This document shows, piece by piece, positions 31,793-39,696 of a DNA stretch of 64,000 nucleotides (its first letter is position 1; each line of letters opens with the position of its first letter). Both the position numbers and the translations under genes were made by a program. The notes beneath the pieces were generated by a model. It was not told where the DNA came from and made no database searches. It saw only the letters and a program-made list of their open reading frames with translations. Origin of the DNA: Actinokineospora iranica (GTDB lineage: Bacteria; Actinomycetota; Actinomycetes; Mycobacteriales; Pseudonocardiaceae); assembly GCF_900101685.1 (NCBI RefSeq), contig NZ_FMZZ01000004.1, forward strand, positions 186,001 through 250,000, in the 5' to 3' direction.

Positions 31793-33088
31793 TCAGGTGG
31801 TGCTGTGGGCCGCTTGCGGGGGTGGAAACGGGCCGCCGGGTCCGTCCATGTCCTCGTCGTCGTCGGAGTAGTCGGGGAGATCGGGGCGGACGCCGGGGAA
31901 GAACTTGGGGACCCGGAGGGTGATCTTCATGCCCGCGCCGGGGGCGGTCTCGACCATCAGGGCGTACTCGTCGCCGAAGTGTTGGCGCATCCGCTGGTTG
32001 ATGTTGCCGACGCCGACATGGGACCCGGTTTTGTGGGCGTCGCGCAGGTCCTCGAACAGGCGGTCGGCGTCCATGCCGACGCCGTCGTCCTCGACGATGA
32101 TCAGAGCCTCGGAGCCGTTGTCGTGGGCGAAGACGCTGACCGTGCCGCCACCGGGCTTCTTCGCGATGCCGTGCCGGACCGCGTTCTCGACCAGGGGTTG
32201 CAGCACCAGGAACGGCACGACCACCGACTGCACCTCGGGCGCGATCCGCAGCCGCACGTTGAGCCGTTCCCGGTACCGGGCGCACTCGATGGTCAGGTAG
32301 CGGTCGATGTTGCTCAGCTCGTCGGCGAGGGTGGAGAACAAACCGGAGGACCGGAAGGAGTAGCGGGTGAAGTCGGCGAAATCCTGCAGCAGTTCGCGGG
32401 ACTGCTCGGGGTCGGTGCGGATCAGCGAGGAGATCGTGTTCAGGGTGTTGTAGATGAAGTGCGGCGAGATCTGCGCCCGCAGCGCCCGGATCTCCGCGCG
32501 GGCCAGCTGCTGCTTGGACTCCTCCAGCTTGGCCAGCTCCAACTGGATGCACAGGAAGGTGGCGACCTCGTCCGCGGCGCGGATCAGCCGTTTGCTGTCG
32601 ACGCCGCCGACCAGGATCAGCGCGCCCTCGACCTGGCCGTCGATGATCAGCGGCACGATCACCGCGGTGCGCATCGGGCAGCTTCCGCGACGGCGGCATT
32701 GCAGGTTCTCGTGCTGGACGTGCTCGCGGTGGCCGTGCCGGACGACCTCGACAATCTGCTCTTCGAGGTCGGCGTAGTGCTCGTTGGCCGCGCCGTCCCA
32801 GGACAGCAGCGTGCCCTCGGCGTCGGAGATGCCGACGGCCACGCACCTGAGCATCTGCAGCAGATGCTGGGTGGCCTGGTCGGCGGCCTGCTCGGTGAGG
32901 CCGTTGCGCAGTTCCGGCGCGGCCTTGGACAGCCGCTGCACCGTGTCGAGCACGGCGTCGTCGACCGAGCCGGACTTGCGCGGCCTGCAGAGCACGACGA
33001 ACAGGCCCAGCACGAACAGCGTGGCGACGACGCCCACGAACGCGCGCTCGGTCAGCAACTGGGCCACCAGGCAATGCTCCCGTTCCAC
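31793..33088 (-). CDS. LytS-type sensor histidine kinase
   Basis: 431 residues. One N-terminal helix ('VGVVATLFVLGLFVVLC') anchors it. A GAF-like sensor domain (about 50-185) contains 'CRRRGSCPMRTAVIVPLI' with two cysteines. The His-kinase domain has phosphorylated His210 in 'ISPHFIYNTLNT', then the N box 'PLVENAVRHGI' and G boxes 'VEDDGVGMD' and 'HVGVGNINQR'. The GTG at 33088 is the longest start; a GTG at 33067 just before the helix has a GGGAG upstream. It likely phosphorylates the LytTR regulator at 29938, responding to acetate- or pyruvate-like signals. Confidence 0.92.
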   Translation of the reverse strand: MEREHCLVAQLLTERAFVGVVATLFVLGLFVVLCRPRKSGSVDDAVLDTVQRLSKAAPELRNGLTEQAADQATQHLLQMLRCVAVGISDAEGTLLSWDGAANEHYADLEEQIVEVVRHGHREHVQHENLQCRRRGSCPMRTAVIVPLIIDGQVEGALILVGGVDSKRLIRAADEVATFLCIQLELAKLEESKQQLARAEIRALRAQISPHFIYNTLNTISSLIRTDPEQSRELLQDFADFTRYSFRSSGLFSTLADELSNIDRYLTIECARYRERLNVRLRIAPEVQSVVVPFLVLQPLVENAVRHGIAKKPGGGTVSVFAHDNGSEALIIVEDDGVGMDADRLFEDLRDAHKTGSHVGVGNINQRMRQHFGDEYALMVETAPGAGMKITLRVPKFFPGVRPDLPDYSDDDEDMDGPGGPFPPPQAAHSTT

Positions 33089-33124
33089 CCAAGGTGTGAC
33101 AAGGACCCGATCACGGTACCGCCG

Positions 33125-33988
33125 TCACTTGAGCAACCGGGACATCCTGCGGTCGGCCAGCGGCTTACCGCCGGTCTGGCAAGTCGGGCAGTACTGGAAC
33201 GACTTGTCGGCGAAGGACACCTCGCGGACAGTGTCACCGCAGATCGGGCAGGGCAAGCCGGTGCGGGCGTGCACGCGCAGCCCGGAGCGTTTCTCGCCCT
33301 TGAGGCGCGCGGCGTCCTGGCCGACCGAGCGGTCGACGGCGTCGGTCAGCACTGACCGCGTGGCCGCATAGAGCCGGTCCATCGCGTCGTCGTCAAGCCT
33401 GCCCGCGGTGGCATAGGGGGACAGCTTGGCCACGTGCATGATCTCGTCGGAGTAGGCGTTGCCGATGCCCGCTATCAACCGCTGGCTGGTCAGCGCCGTC
33501 TTGAGCCGCTCTGTCCTGCCGGAGAGCAGTTCGGCGAACTCGTCGCGGGTGAGGGCGAGCGCGTCAGGCCCGAGAGTGGCGATCTGCTCGATCTCCTGCG
33601 GGTCCTCCACGATCCACACCGCGAGCCCCTTCTTGGTGCCCGCCTCGGTGAGGTCGAACCCGGGCCCCTGCCCAGGCGGGCCGAGGTGCACCCGCAAAGC
33701 CAGCGGCCCCTTGCCTGGCCGGGGCGGCGCCGCCGCCATCGTGTCGGCCCACCGCAGCCAGCCCGCGCGCGCCAGGTGGGTGACCAGGTGCAGGCCGTCG
33801 CAGTCGAGGTCGAGGTACTTGCCGTGCCTGCCCGCGGCGGTGACCGGCCTGCCGTGCAGCGCGGTCCACGGCGGGCTGGCCGTCTTGAGCACGCTGAGCG
33901 AGGCGACGTCGACCCGGGCGACCGTGCGGCCGACGGCGTGTTCGCGCAGGTGGTGGGCTAGGGCCTCGACCTCGGGGAGTTCCGGCAC
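33125..33988 (-). CDS. Fpg/Nei-family DNA glycosylase
   Basis: 287 residues. After the initiator the protein begins 'PELPEVEALAHHLRE', so Pro2 and Glu3 are the catalytic residues. The H2TH region has 'QRLIAGIGNAYSDEIMHVA'. A zinc finger closes the protein ('CPICGDTV' and 'YCPTCQTGG'). It removes oxidised bases and cuts the abasic site. Compared with classical MutM the loop 'TEAGTKKGLAVWI' and the Lys/Arg changes suit the actinobacterial Nei-like Fpg branch. GTG start at 33988. Confidence 0.92.
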   Translation of the reverse strand: MPELPEVEALAHHLREHAVGRTVARVDVASLSVLKTASPPWTALHGRPVTAAGRHGKYLDLDCDGLHLVTHLARAGWLRWADTMAAAPPRPGKGPLALRVHLGPPGQGPGFDLTEAGTKKGLAVWIVEDPQEIEQIATLGPDALALTRDEFAELLSGRTERLKTALTSQRLIAGIGNAYSDEIMHVAKLSPYATAGRLDDDAMDRLYAATRSVLTDAVDRSVGQDAARLKGEKRSGLRVHARTGLPCPICGDTVREVSFADKSFQYCPTCQTGGKPLADRRMSRLLK

Positions 33989-34055
33989 GCCCCCAGTCTC
34001 ACCGCTGCCGGGCGCGCTGTCATGCCCGCAGCGCCGAAATCCCCGTGCCCCGGGA

Positions 34056-34493
34056 CTACGGGACGGGCTTGAGCACGCCCTCGTAGCTGGGCTGGGTGTC
34101 CTGGCCGATGCTCTTGGCGACCTTCGCGATCTCGCCGCGCGCGGTGAAGTAGCCGCGGACCGTGCCCACCCAGCGCTCAGTGGGCTCGCCGTCGCCGTCG
34201 TCGCCGGTCTCGGCGACCAGCCGCCACGGCCTGCGCAGCGCCCAGCGGGCCGGGAAGAACAGGCCCAGCAGCACCAGCGCCAGGATCAGCCACCCGGGCA
34301 CGTAGACATCGACGGGCATCCAGGACACCAGGACGATGGCCAAGACCGAGATCAGCGCGATCATCACCACGCCGGGGACGTACCCGGCTGCGACGTCGTG
34401 CTCGAAGTCGTCCTCGGTGGCCGGAGTCCGCCACTCAAGCGTGCCGTGCACGGTCCACAGTCGGCCGTTCACGTCGCGTACCTGACGCGTCAT
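34056..34493 (-). CDS. Conserved two-helix membrane protein
   Basis: 145 residues. The N-terminal soluble part begins 'RQVRDVNGRLWTVHGTLEW'. Two close helices follow ('GVVMIALISVLAIVLVSWM', 'PGWLILALVLLGLFFPARW'), then a soluble C-terminal domain with 'RWVGTVRGYFTARGEIAKVA'. This order is common in actinobacterial proteins of unknown role; no family name can be given safely. It stands alone, 150 bases from the sigma-factor gene. Confidence 0.78.
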   Translation of the reverse strand: MTRQVRDVNGRLWTVHGTLEWRTPATEDDFEHDVAAGYVPGVVMIALISVLAIVLVSWMPVDVYVPGWLILALVLLGLFFPARWALRRPWRLVAETGDDGDGEPTERWVGTVRGYFTARGEIAKVAKSIGQDTQPSYEGVLKPVP

Positions 34494-34644
34494 CTCCTGC
34501 CCTCCGGCGCGGCATACGGGTAATCAGGACACCACTTTCCGTTACAACACCGAGAGATAACGTTACCGCCTCGGCGTTGACCTTAACGGGTGAAATGCCC
34601 GACATCCTCTTACCGGAGACCATACGCACGGGACCGCCGGGTGA

Positions 34645-36177
34645 TCAACTGTCCGGCGGCCCGGAAGACGTCGGCGCGACCGATTCCGACGCGGGCGATG
34701 TGGACATGACCCGGCTGTCCTGCTCGCCGCTGGGCGGGGTGCGGTGCTGGGTGTGCTCGGACCGCGAGGTGGCGACAGTGGTCTGGTTGGCCGAGTTGAC
34801 CCGGGTGACCAGGGTGGTCTCGGTGATCACGTCGTACCAGTCGAAGATCGACCACTTGCGCTCGTAGTAGCTCTGCTCGAAGACGACCGGCAGCGACTCG
34901 TCGTAGTCGTCCGGCTCGGCGGCGATGTCCAGGTCGACCCGCGCCGCCTCCGAAGTGGTCCGGGCAGGCTCGGGGCTCGCCGACGTCGGAACGACCTTGT
35001 TCGTCGACGTCGCCGCTGTCTGACGCGCCTGCGGCGCCTTCGTCGCCGCGCCCCTCGGCGTCTGGATGCGCCCCTCGGCCCGCTCGGGCTGGGCGATGGT
35101 CGAGGCAGTCGGGTCGGTCAGGCCGGGCGCGGGCGGGCCGGGCGTCGAGACCTGGGTGGTCACCAGCCGCGAAGGGCCGGAGCCGTCGAAGTCGTCGGCC
35201 ACCGGCTTGCCCGAGGCGCCCCCGGGGACCAGCGCCAGGCCGAACACCCCGACCGCGGCCGCCGAGGTGGCCGCGAGCGTGATCTGCAGTTTCGCGCTCG
35301 CCAGCACGCCCTTCACCGCGGCGCCGGAGCCCACCGCCGCGCCCGCGTGCTGCCAGAGCGCGAGCCCGGCGGCCGGGACGGCCAGGTACGCCGCGTGCGC
35401 GCGCAGCCCGGAGCAGACATCGCGCAGTTCGGCGTGCATCGCAGCGCACGAGGCGCAGGTGGACAGGTGCGCGCGGACCTTGCGCCGCTCGGCGCCCCGG
35501 ATACTGCCCGCCGTGTACGCGCCCAGCTTCTCCAGCACCGACCGGCAGCCCGTGGAGCCCCGCTCGACGGTCAGGTGCGCCTGGAGATATGCCGCGCGCA
35601 GCCCCTGCCGGGCACGGCGGGCCAGCGCGGCGGTCGCGTTCGCGCTCAGCCCGAAGTTGACCGCGACCACCGACGGCCGCTCCCCTTCGACCTCGACCTT
35701 CCACAGCACGCTGCGCCACCGCTCGGGCAGGCTGGTGAACGCCCGGGTGATCAGGGTCCGCTCGGTGGACTGGCCGGTGGTGTCCGGGTCCGCGCCGACG
35801 CGGTAGTTCAACTCCTCGTCGGACACCGGGACGTCGCGCTTGCGCCCGTTCCACTCCCAGGCGACCCGCCGGGCGACGATCAGCAGGTAGCCGCGCACAT
35901 TGTCGACCGGGCCGGAGCCGCGCCGGACGGCCTGCAACACCCGGAAGAACGCCTCGGCGGTCAGGTCCTCTGCCTCGGCGCGGTCGCTGACCAGGCCGAG
36001 CGCGAAGCGGCGCACCGCGTCGCTGTGCCGGGAGAACAGCTCGCCGAACGCGGCGTCCTCACCGGAGCGCAGGCGGCGGAGGAGGGCGAGGTCTTCCCGT
36101 GCGGCGGCGGCCGGATCGTGCTCGGTGCCCGCCTCGTCGCGACGCCCGCCGACAGCAGGCCGGTGAGTCCCGGTCAT
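34645..36177 (-). CDS. ECF sigma factor fused to zinc-finger anti-sigma domain and membrane segment
   Basis: 510 residues. Region 2 (about 30-115) has 'GEDAAFGELFSRHSDAVRRF' and 'AEDLTAEAFFRVLQAV'; region 4 (145-200) has 'FTSLPERWRSVLWKVEVEG' and 'LSANATAALARRARQGLR'. A zinc-binding anti-sigma module follows: Cys211, His237, Cys241 and Cys244 ('HLSTCASC'). A single membrane helix (298-318) leads to a Pro/Thr-rich outer part ending in a Tyr/Trp-rich patch ('SIFDWYDVITETTLV'). Sigma and anti-sigma are thus one chain held at the membrane; release would need proteolysis or a conformational switch. The ATG at 36177 follows AGGAGGAGG. Confidence 0.88.
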   Translation of the reverse strand: MTGTHRPAVGGRRDEAGTEHDPAAAAREDLALLRRLRSGEDAAFGELFSRHSDAVRRFALGLVSDRAEAEDLTAEAFFRVLQAVRRGSGPVDNVRGYLLIVARRVAWEWNGRKRDVPVSDEELNYRVGADPDTTGQSTERTLITRAFTSLPERWRSVLWKVEVEGERPSVVAVNFGLSANATAALARRARQGLRAAYLQAHLTVERGSTGCRSVLEKLGAYTAGSIRGAERRKVRAHLSTCASCAAMHAELRDVCSGLRAHAAYLAVPAAGLALWQHAGAAVGSGAAVKGVLASAKLQITLAATSAAAVGVFGLALVPGGASGKPVADDFDGSGPSRLVTTQVSTPGPPAPGLTDPTASTIAQPERAEGRIQTPRGAATKAPQARQTAATSTNKVVPTSASPEPARTTSEAARVDLDIAAEPDDYDESLPVVFEQSYYERKWSIFDWYDVITETTLVTRVNSANQTTVATSRSEHTQHRTPPSGEQDSRVMSTSPASESVAPTSSGPPDS

Positions 36178-36388
36178 CCGGCCCGGTACCTCCTCCTGGC
36201 CGTCGTGACAATGATGAACAAGATGCCACATCCACCTGTCCAGCGGTGGATAAACGTGAAGAACGTTAAGACGGCCCCCGACATCCGTACTGGGCCATCC
36301 GGCGCTCAGGAGCCTTAAAGTGGACCCTCCGTGACGGGGCCCGCCGGGGCGTCGGTATAGTTCATCCCGCACCGGGCAACCGGGGCAC

Positions 36389-36464
36389 GCGGACGTAGCG
36401 CAGTTGGTAGCGCATCACCTTGCCAAGGTGAGGGTCGCGAGTTCGAGTCTCGTCGTCCGCTCCA
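36389..36464 (+). tRNA. tRNA-Gly (anticodon GCC)
   Basis: 76 bases including an encoded CCA end. The acceptor stem GCGGACG pairs with CGTCCGC, then T and CCA. The anticodon arm TCACC-TTGCCAA-GGTGA has loop bases TTGCCAA with anticodon GCC. The T arm contains GTTCGAGTC. The D arm GCGCAGTTGGTAGCGC is normal. No duplicated 3' end is seen nearby, so it does not appear to be an occupied integration site. Confidence 0.97.
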
Positions 36465-36465
36465 C

Positions 36466-36496
36466 GAAGGCCCTGTCTCATCGAGACGGGGCCTTC
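36466..36496 (+). terminator. Terminator after tRNA-Gly
   Basis: Hairpin GAAGGCCCTGTCTC-atc-GAGACGGGGCCTTC directly after the CCA end; also usable by the convergent gene at 36514. Confidence 0.8.
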
Positions 36497-36513
36497 GTCG
36501 TGCGCGGGTTTGG

Positions 36514-38181
36514 TCAGTCGGCCTGGCCGAACGCGACGCGCACGGCGCGCTCCAGGTGCGGCAGCAAACCCTGGTCGGGGGTCTCGGCCAGCAGGCGGGC
36601 CACGCGGATGATCTCCCGGGCGGCGGGCGTGGCCGGGTCGGGCAGCGGCAGCCGGGCCACGTACTGGGTGATCCACCGGCGCCTGCCCGCGTAGAGGCGG
36701 TTGCCGCACACCTCGTCGTAGAAGCGGGCGCCGAACTCGGAGTTGGCGACGCCCAGCACCAGGTGGGCGAGATCATCGCTGTCGCCACTGCCACCACCGG
36801 CGCCCGCGCCGAGTTCCGGCACGCTGATCCAGTAGCAGTCCCCGTTGACCACAGCGCCGCTGCGGTCGACGGTGAACCGGGGCTCCGGGCTGATGTCCGG
36901 GAACACGATCTTCGGCGCGCGCCACAGCGTGGGCCGGTGCGGGACCCAGATCTCGAACCACTCCCGGCCCGCGGCGGTCAGGTAGTGGCGGGACGCCAAC
37001 CGTTCGCGGTGCAGGTTCAGGTAAGCGGCCGCGCGCGGGTGGTTCGCCAGGTCCACGACAGCGCGGCGCGGCAGGTCCAGGTACGGGTAGAGCACCCGGG
37101 CGCGCGGCGGGCCGGGCGGGCGCCACGCGCACACGTCCTCGTGGGTGAGCAGCGGGCGCAGCAACTCCGGCTCAGGGCGGCGGGCAGGCGGCAGGCGGTC
37201 CCACTGGTCGCTGATGAACACCGGGTCGGCCGTGGTCTTGATGCCGACCCGGATGCGCGCCAGGTCGCCCAGCGTCCGCCAGGTGCGCTCGCGGACGGCG
37301 AGGTGCCTGCGTTCGCGGTCCGGGGTGCTCAGCCGCCACGGCTGGTCGGGCGTCCCCCTGGCCAGGGTCCCCACGGACACGGCGAACGCCCGGTTGTTGA
37401 CCCGCACGTTCGAGTCCGCGTCGGCGGTGAGCGCGTCGAAGAGGTCGCCGTTGGGCGCGTCACCGTCCACTTGGTAAGCACTCGCGAAGAGAGCGACCGC
37501 TGATTGCGCGGAGTTGGAGTCGTCGCAGCGGGAATCGTCGCAGCGGGAATCGGCGCCGTCGGAATCCCCTGCGTTTACCGCGACCACGACAGCGGGCAGG
37601 ACCGCGGCGTCGAACAACCGGGTGTCGCCCAGGTCGAACACCTCACGCACCGCGAACCGGTCCCCCAGCAGCTCCCGCACGTTCGCCCCGGCGCGGGTGG
37701 TGAGGAACCGGTTGGAGCACAGCAGCCCCAACACCCCGCCCGGCCGCAGCAGCCGCGGCGCCATCGCCACGAACGGGTGGGTCAGGTCGATCCGCCCGCG
37801 CAGCCCGAACTTCGCCGACAGCCGCGCCGCCGCCGCCCCGCCGAGCACCTGGGTGCGCACATAGGGCGGGTTGGTGATCACGACGTCGAAGGCCGCCGCG
37901 GGCAGCGTCTCCCCGATCTCGGTGAAGTCCCCCTGCTCGATCCGCGCCCCCGGCAGCCGCTCCCGCGCCACCGCCACCGCGTCGGCGTCCAGGTCGAACC
38001 CCACGAACTCCGCGTCCGGCGCCAGCTCGGCCATCGCGGCCAGCAGCTCGCCGTCCCCACAGGCCGGGTCCAGCACCCGAACCGGCCCGTCGACCTGCCG
38101 CGCGACGCGCCGCGCCAGGAACCGCGCCAGCCCCGCCGGGGTGTAGTGCGCGCCGAGGCGCTTACGGGTGTCGGTGGGCAT
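36514..38181 (-). CDS. N6-adenine DNA methyltransferase-like protein (type II/Eco57I-like), orphan
   Basis: 555 residues. The N-terminal half is an S-adenosylmethionine methyltransferase: 'RLGAHYTPAGLARFLARR', motif I 'VRVLDPACGDGELLAAM', and motif IV 'DVVITNPPYVRTQ', typical of N6-adenine enzymes. The C-terminal half resembles a TaqI/Eco57I-type target-recognition domain ('SRHYLTAAGREWFEIWVPH'). No restriction gene lies next to it; a fused nuclease was not recognised. A short Asp/Ser/Arg/Cys insertion around residue 215 comes from a 15-bp repeat. The start is ATG 38181, without a good ribosome binding site; the frame extends 30 codons further. It could mark the chromosome or belong to a defence system. 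Confidence 0.8.
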   Translation of the reverse strand: MPTDTRKRLGAHYTPAGLARFLARRVARQVDGPVRVLDPACGDGELLAAMAELAPDAEFVGFDLDADAVAVARERLPGARIEQGDFTEIGETLPAAAFDVVITNPPYVRTQVLGGAAAARLSAKFGLRGRIDLTHPFVAMAPRLLRPGGVLGLLCSNRFLTTRAGANVRELLGDRFAVREVFDLGDTRLFDAAVLPAVVVAVNAGDSDGADSRCDDSRCDDSNSAQSAVALFASAYQVDGDAPNGDLFDALTADADSNVRVNNRAFAVSVGTLARGTPDQPWRLSTPDRERRHLAVRERTWRTLGDLARIRVGIKTTADPVFISDQWDRLPPARRPEPELLRPLLTHEDVCAWRPPGPPRARVLYPYLDLPRRAVVDLANHPRAAAYLNLHRERLASRHYLTAAGREWFEIWVPHRPTLWRAPKIVFPDISPEPRFTVDRSGAVVNGDCYWISVPELGAGAGGGSGDSDDLAHLVLGVANSEFGARFYDEVCGNRLYAGRRRWITQYVARLPLPDPATPAAREIIRVARLLAETPDQGLLPHLERAVRVAFGQAD

Positions 38182-38295
38182 CGGGAGGAGGGTGTCACAC
38201 GCGGCCGCCCACGAATGATCCTCACCCTCCCAAGTGGTCACGTGTCGTCGCGCTGTGTGCTGCCGCCCCACGCGATGGCACTCAAGGCGGGTGCG

Positions 38296-39660
38296 TCACT
38301 CGGGGTCTTCGATGGTCGCGGTCAGGCGGCCCGCGCGGACGGCGGCGGTGAGGGCGGCGTGGTCGGCCTCGGTCTGGTCGGCGTAGTCCATGGCGTGTTC
38401 GCCGATGGCGGAGTCCAGGGGCTCGCCGCAGTAGCCGGACAGCAGGCGCGGGTCGACGGAGCGGGTGTGGGCTCGGGCGAGCAGGGCGCCCGCGAAGCGG
38501 CCGTAGTCGTCCAGGTGGTCGCGTTCGAGGGTGGTGGGGTCGATCTCGCCCTTGCGGTTGCGGAACTGGCGCACGATGTAATGCCGTCCCTCGACGGTCG
38601 TCCAGCCCAGCAGCATGTCGCTCTCGGCCTGGACCAGCCGGGCGCCGTGCACGACGCGTTTGCCCTCGTGCTTGGCGGCCGGGACACCGAGGTGGACGGC
38701 CAACGCGGACGGCTGGGCTTCCTTGACCTGCAAGACCAGGACGTCGTCCGCGTTGCCGCACAGCAGGACGAGGTAGTTGCGCAGCCCGACGCTGCCCGTG
38801 CCGACCACACGGAAAGCCACATCGGACACCGCGTACCGCATGATCAGGTTTCGGCGGGACTCGCGCAGCGTGTCCACATAGGCGGGCAGGGCGGCGACCA
38901 CGGCGTCCGCCACCCGCTCGGTCACCCGGGTCAGCACCGGCGGGTCGGTGACGAACCGCGTCTGCTCGTCCGGGCCGCGCTGGGCCCACTTGGCGACGAC
39001 CCGGGCGCTGGTGTTCTTGCGGGCCTTCTTCGCCGCCTTGGCGAAATCATCGATGAGGGCGTCCGCGGCGACCTTGGCCAGGACGGACTCGTCGCCCAAC
39101 GCCGTCCAGGACTCCAGGAACGGCAGCGCGGCGAGGTGGTCAAGCGTTTTCCGATACGACCGCACGACGTCCTCGGCCGCCTCCCGGCAGCTCTTCTCCG
39201 ACACCCCGCCCTCGCGGCCAGCGAGCACGATGCTGGTGGCCAGCCGCTTGAGGTCCCACTCCCACGGGCCGGGCACGGTCTCGTCGAAGTCGTTGATATC
39301 CATGATGATCTGGCCCTCGGGTGTCCCGTACAGCCCGAAGTTGGCCGCGTGCGCGTCCCCGCACAGCTGCGCGTCGAGCCCGCTGCGCGGCCCGGCGGCG
39401 AGGTCGCCCGCCATCAGGCCCGCGCTGCCCCGGAAGAACGCGAACGGCGACGCCAGCATCCGGCCCACCCGCAGCGGCGCCAGATCCGGCAGCCTGCCCG
39501 CGTTGGTGGCCGTCACATAGTCCGCCACCTCGGGCCGGTCGGCCGCCAGCGTGACGTCCCGATGCGCCTTGTGGTCGGCGCGCTCCCGCAGCGCCCGCCC
39601 CTGGGCGAACACCTCCCGCGGCTCCACCAACCGCCGTGTCAAACCCGCTGGTTCACCCAT
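38296..39660 (-). CDS. DUF2252 protein
   Basis: 454 residues, a family with a protein-kinase-like (aminoglycoside-phosphotransferase) fold. Visible: 'FAFFRGSAGLMAGDLAAGP', 'QLCGDAHAANFGLYG' (loop with catalytic-type Asp and Asn), 'IMDINDFDETVPGPWEWDLKR' (metal-binding Asp) and 'LVLQVKEAQPSAL' (Lys). Substrate and role are unknown. It starts at ATG 39660 and stands between the methyltransferase and the glycosyltransferase without overlaps. Confidence 0.9.
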   Translation of the reverse strand: MGEPAGLTRRLVEPREVFAQGRALRERADHKAHRDVTLAADRPEVADYVTATNAGRLPDLAPLRVGRMLASPFAFFRGSAGLMAGDLAAGPRSGLDAQLCGDAHAANFGLYGTPEGQIIMDINDFDETVPGPWEWDLKRLATSIVLAGREGGVSEKSCREAAEDVVRSYRKTLDHLAALPFLESWTALGDESVLAKVAADALIDDFAKAAKKARKNTSARVVAKWAQRGPDEQTRFVTDPPVLTRVTERVADAVVAALPAYVDTLRESRRNLIMRYAVSDVAFRVVGTGSVGLRNYLVLLCGNADDVLVLQVKEAQPSALAVHLGVPAAKHEGKRVVHGARLVQAESDMLLGWTTVEGRHYIVRQFRNRKGEIDPTTLERDHLDDYGRFAGALLARAHTRSVDPRLLSGYCGEPLDSAIGEHAMDYADQTEADHAALTAAVRAGRLTATIEDPE

Positions 39661-39696
39661 GAGGCGGAATCATGCGGCACGCACCCGCCGTGTGCC

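Noticed and set aside
36389-36464. tRNA-Gly as the attachment site of an integrated element
   Set aside because: No duplicated tRNA 3' end and no integrase were seen within the window.
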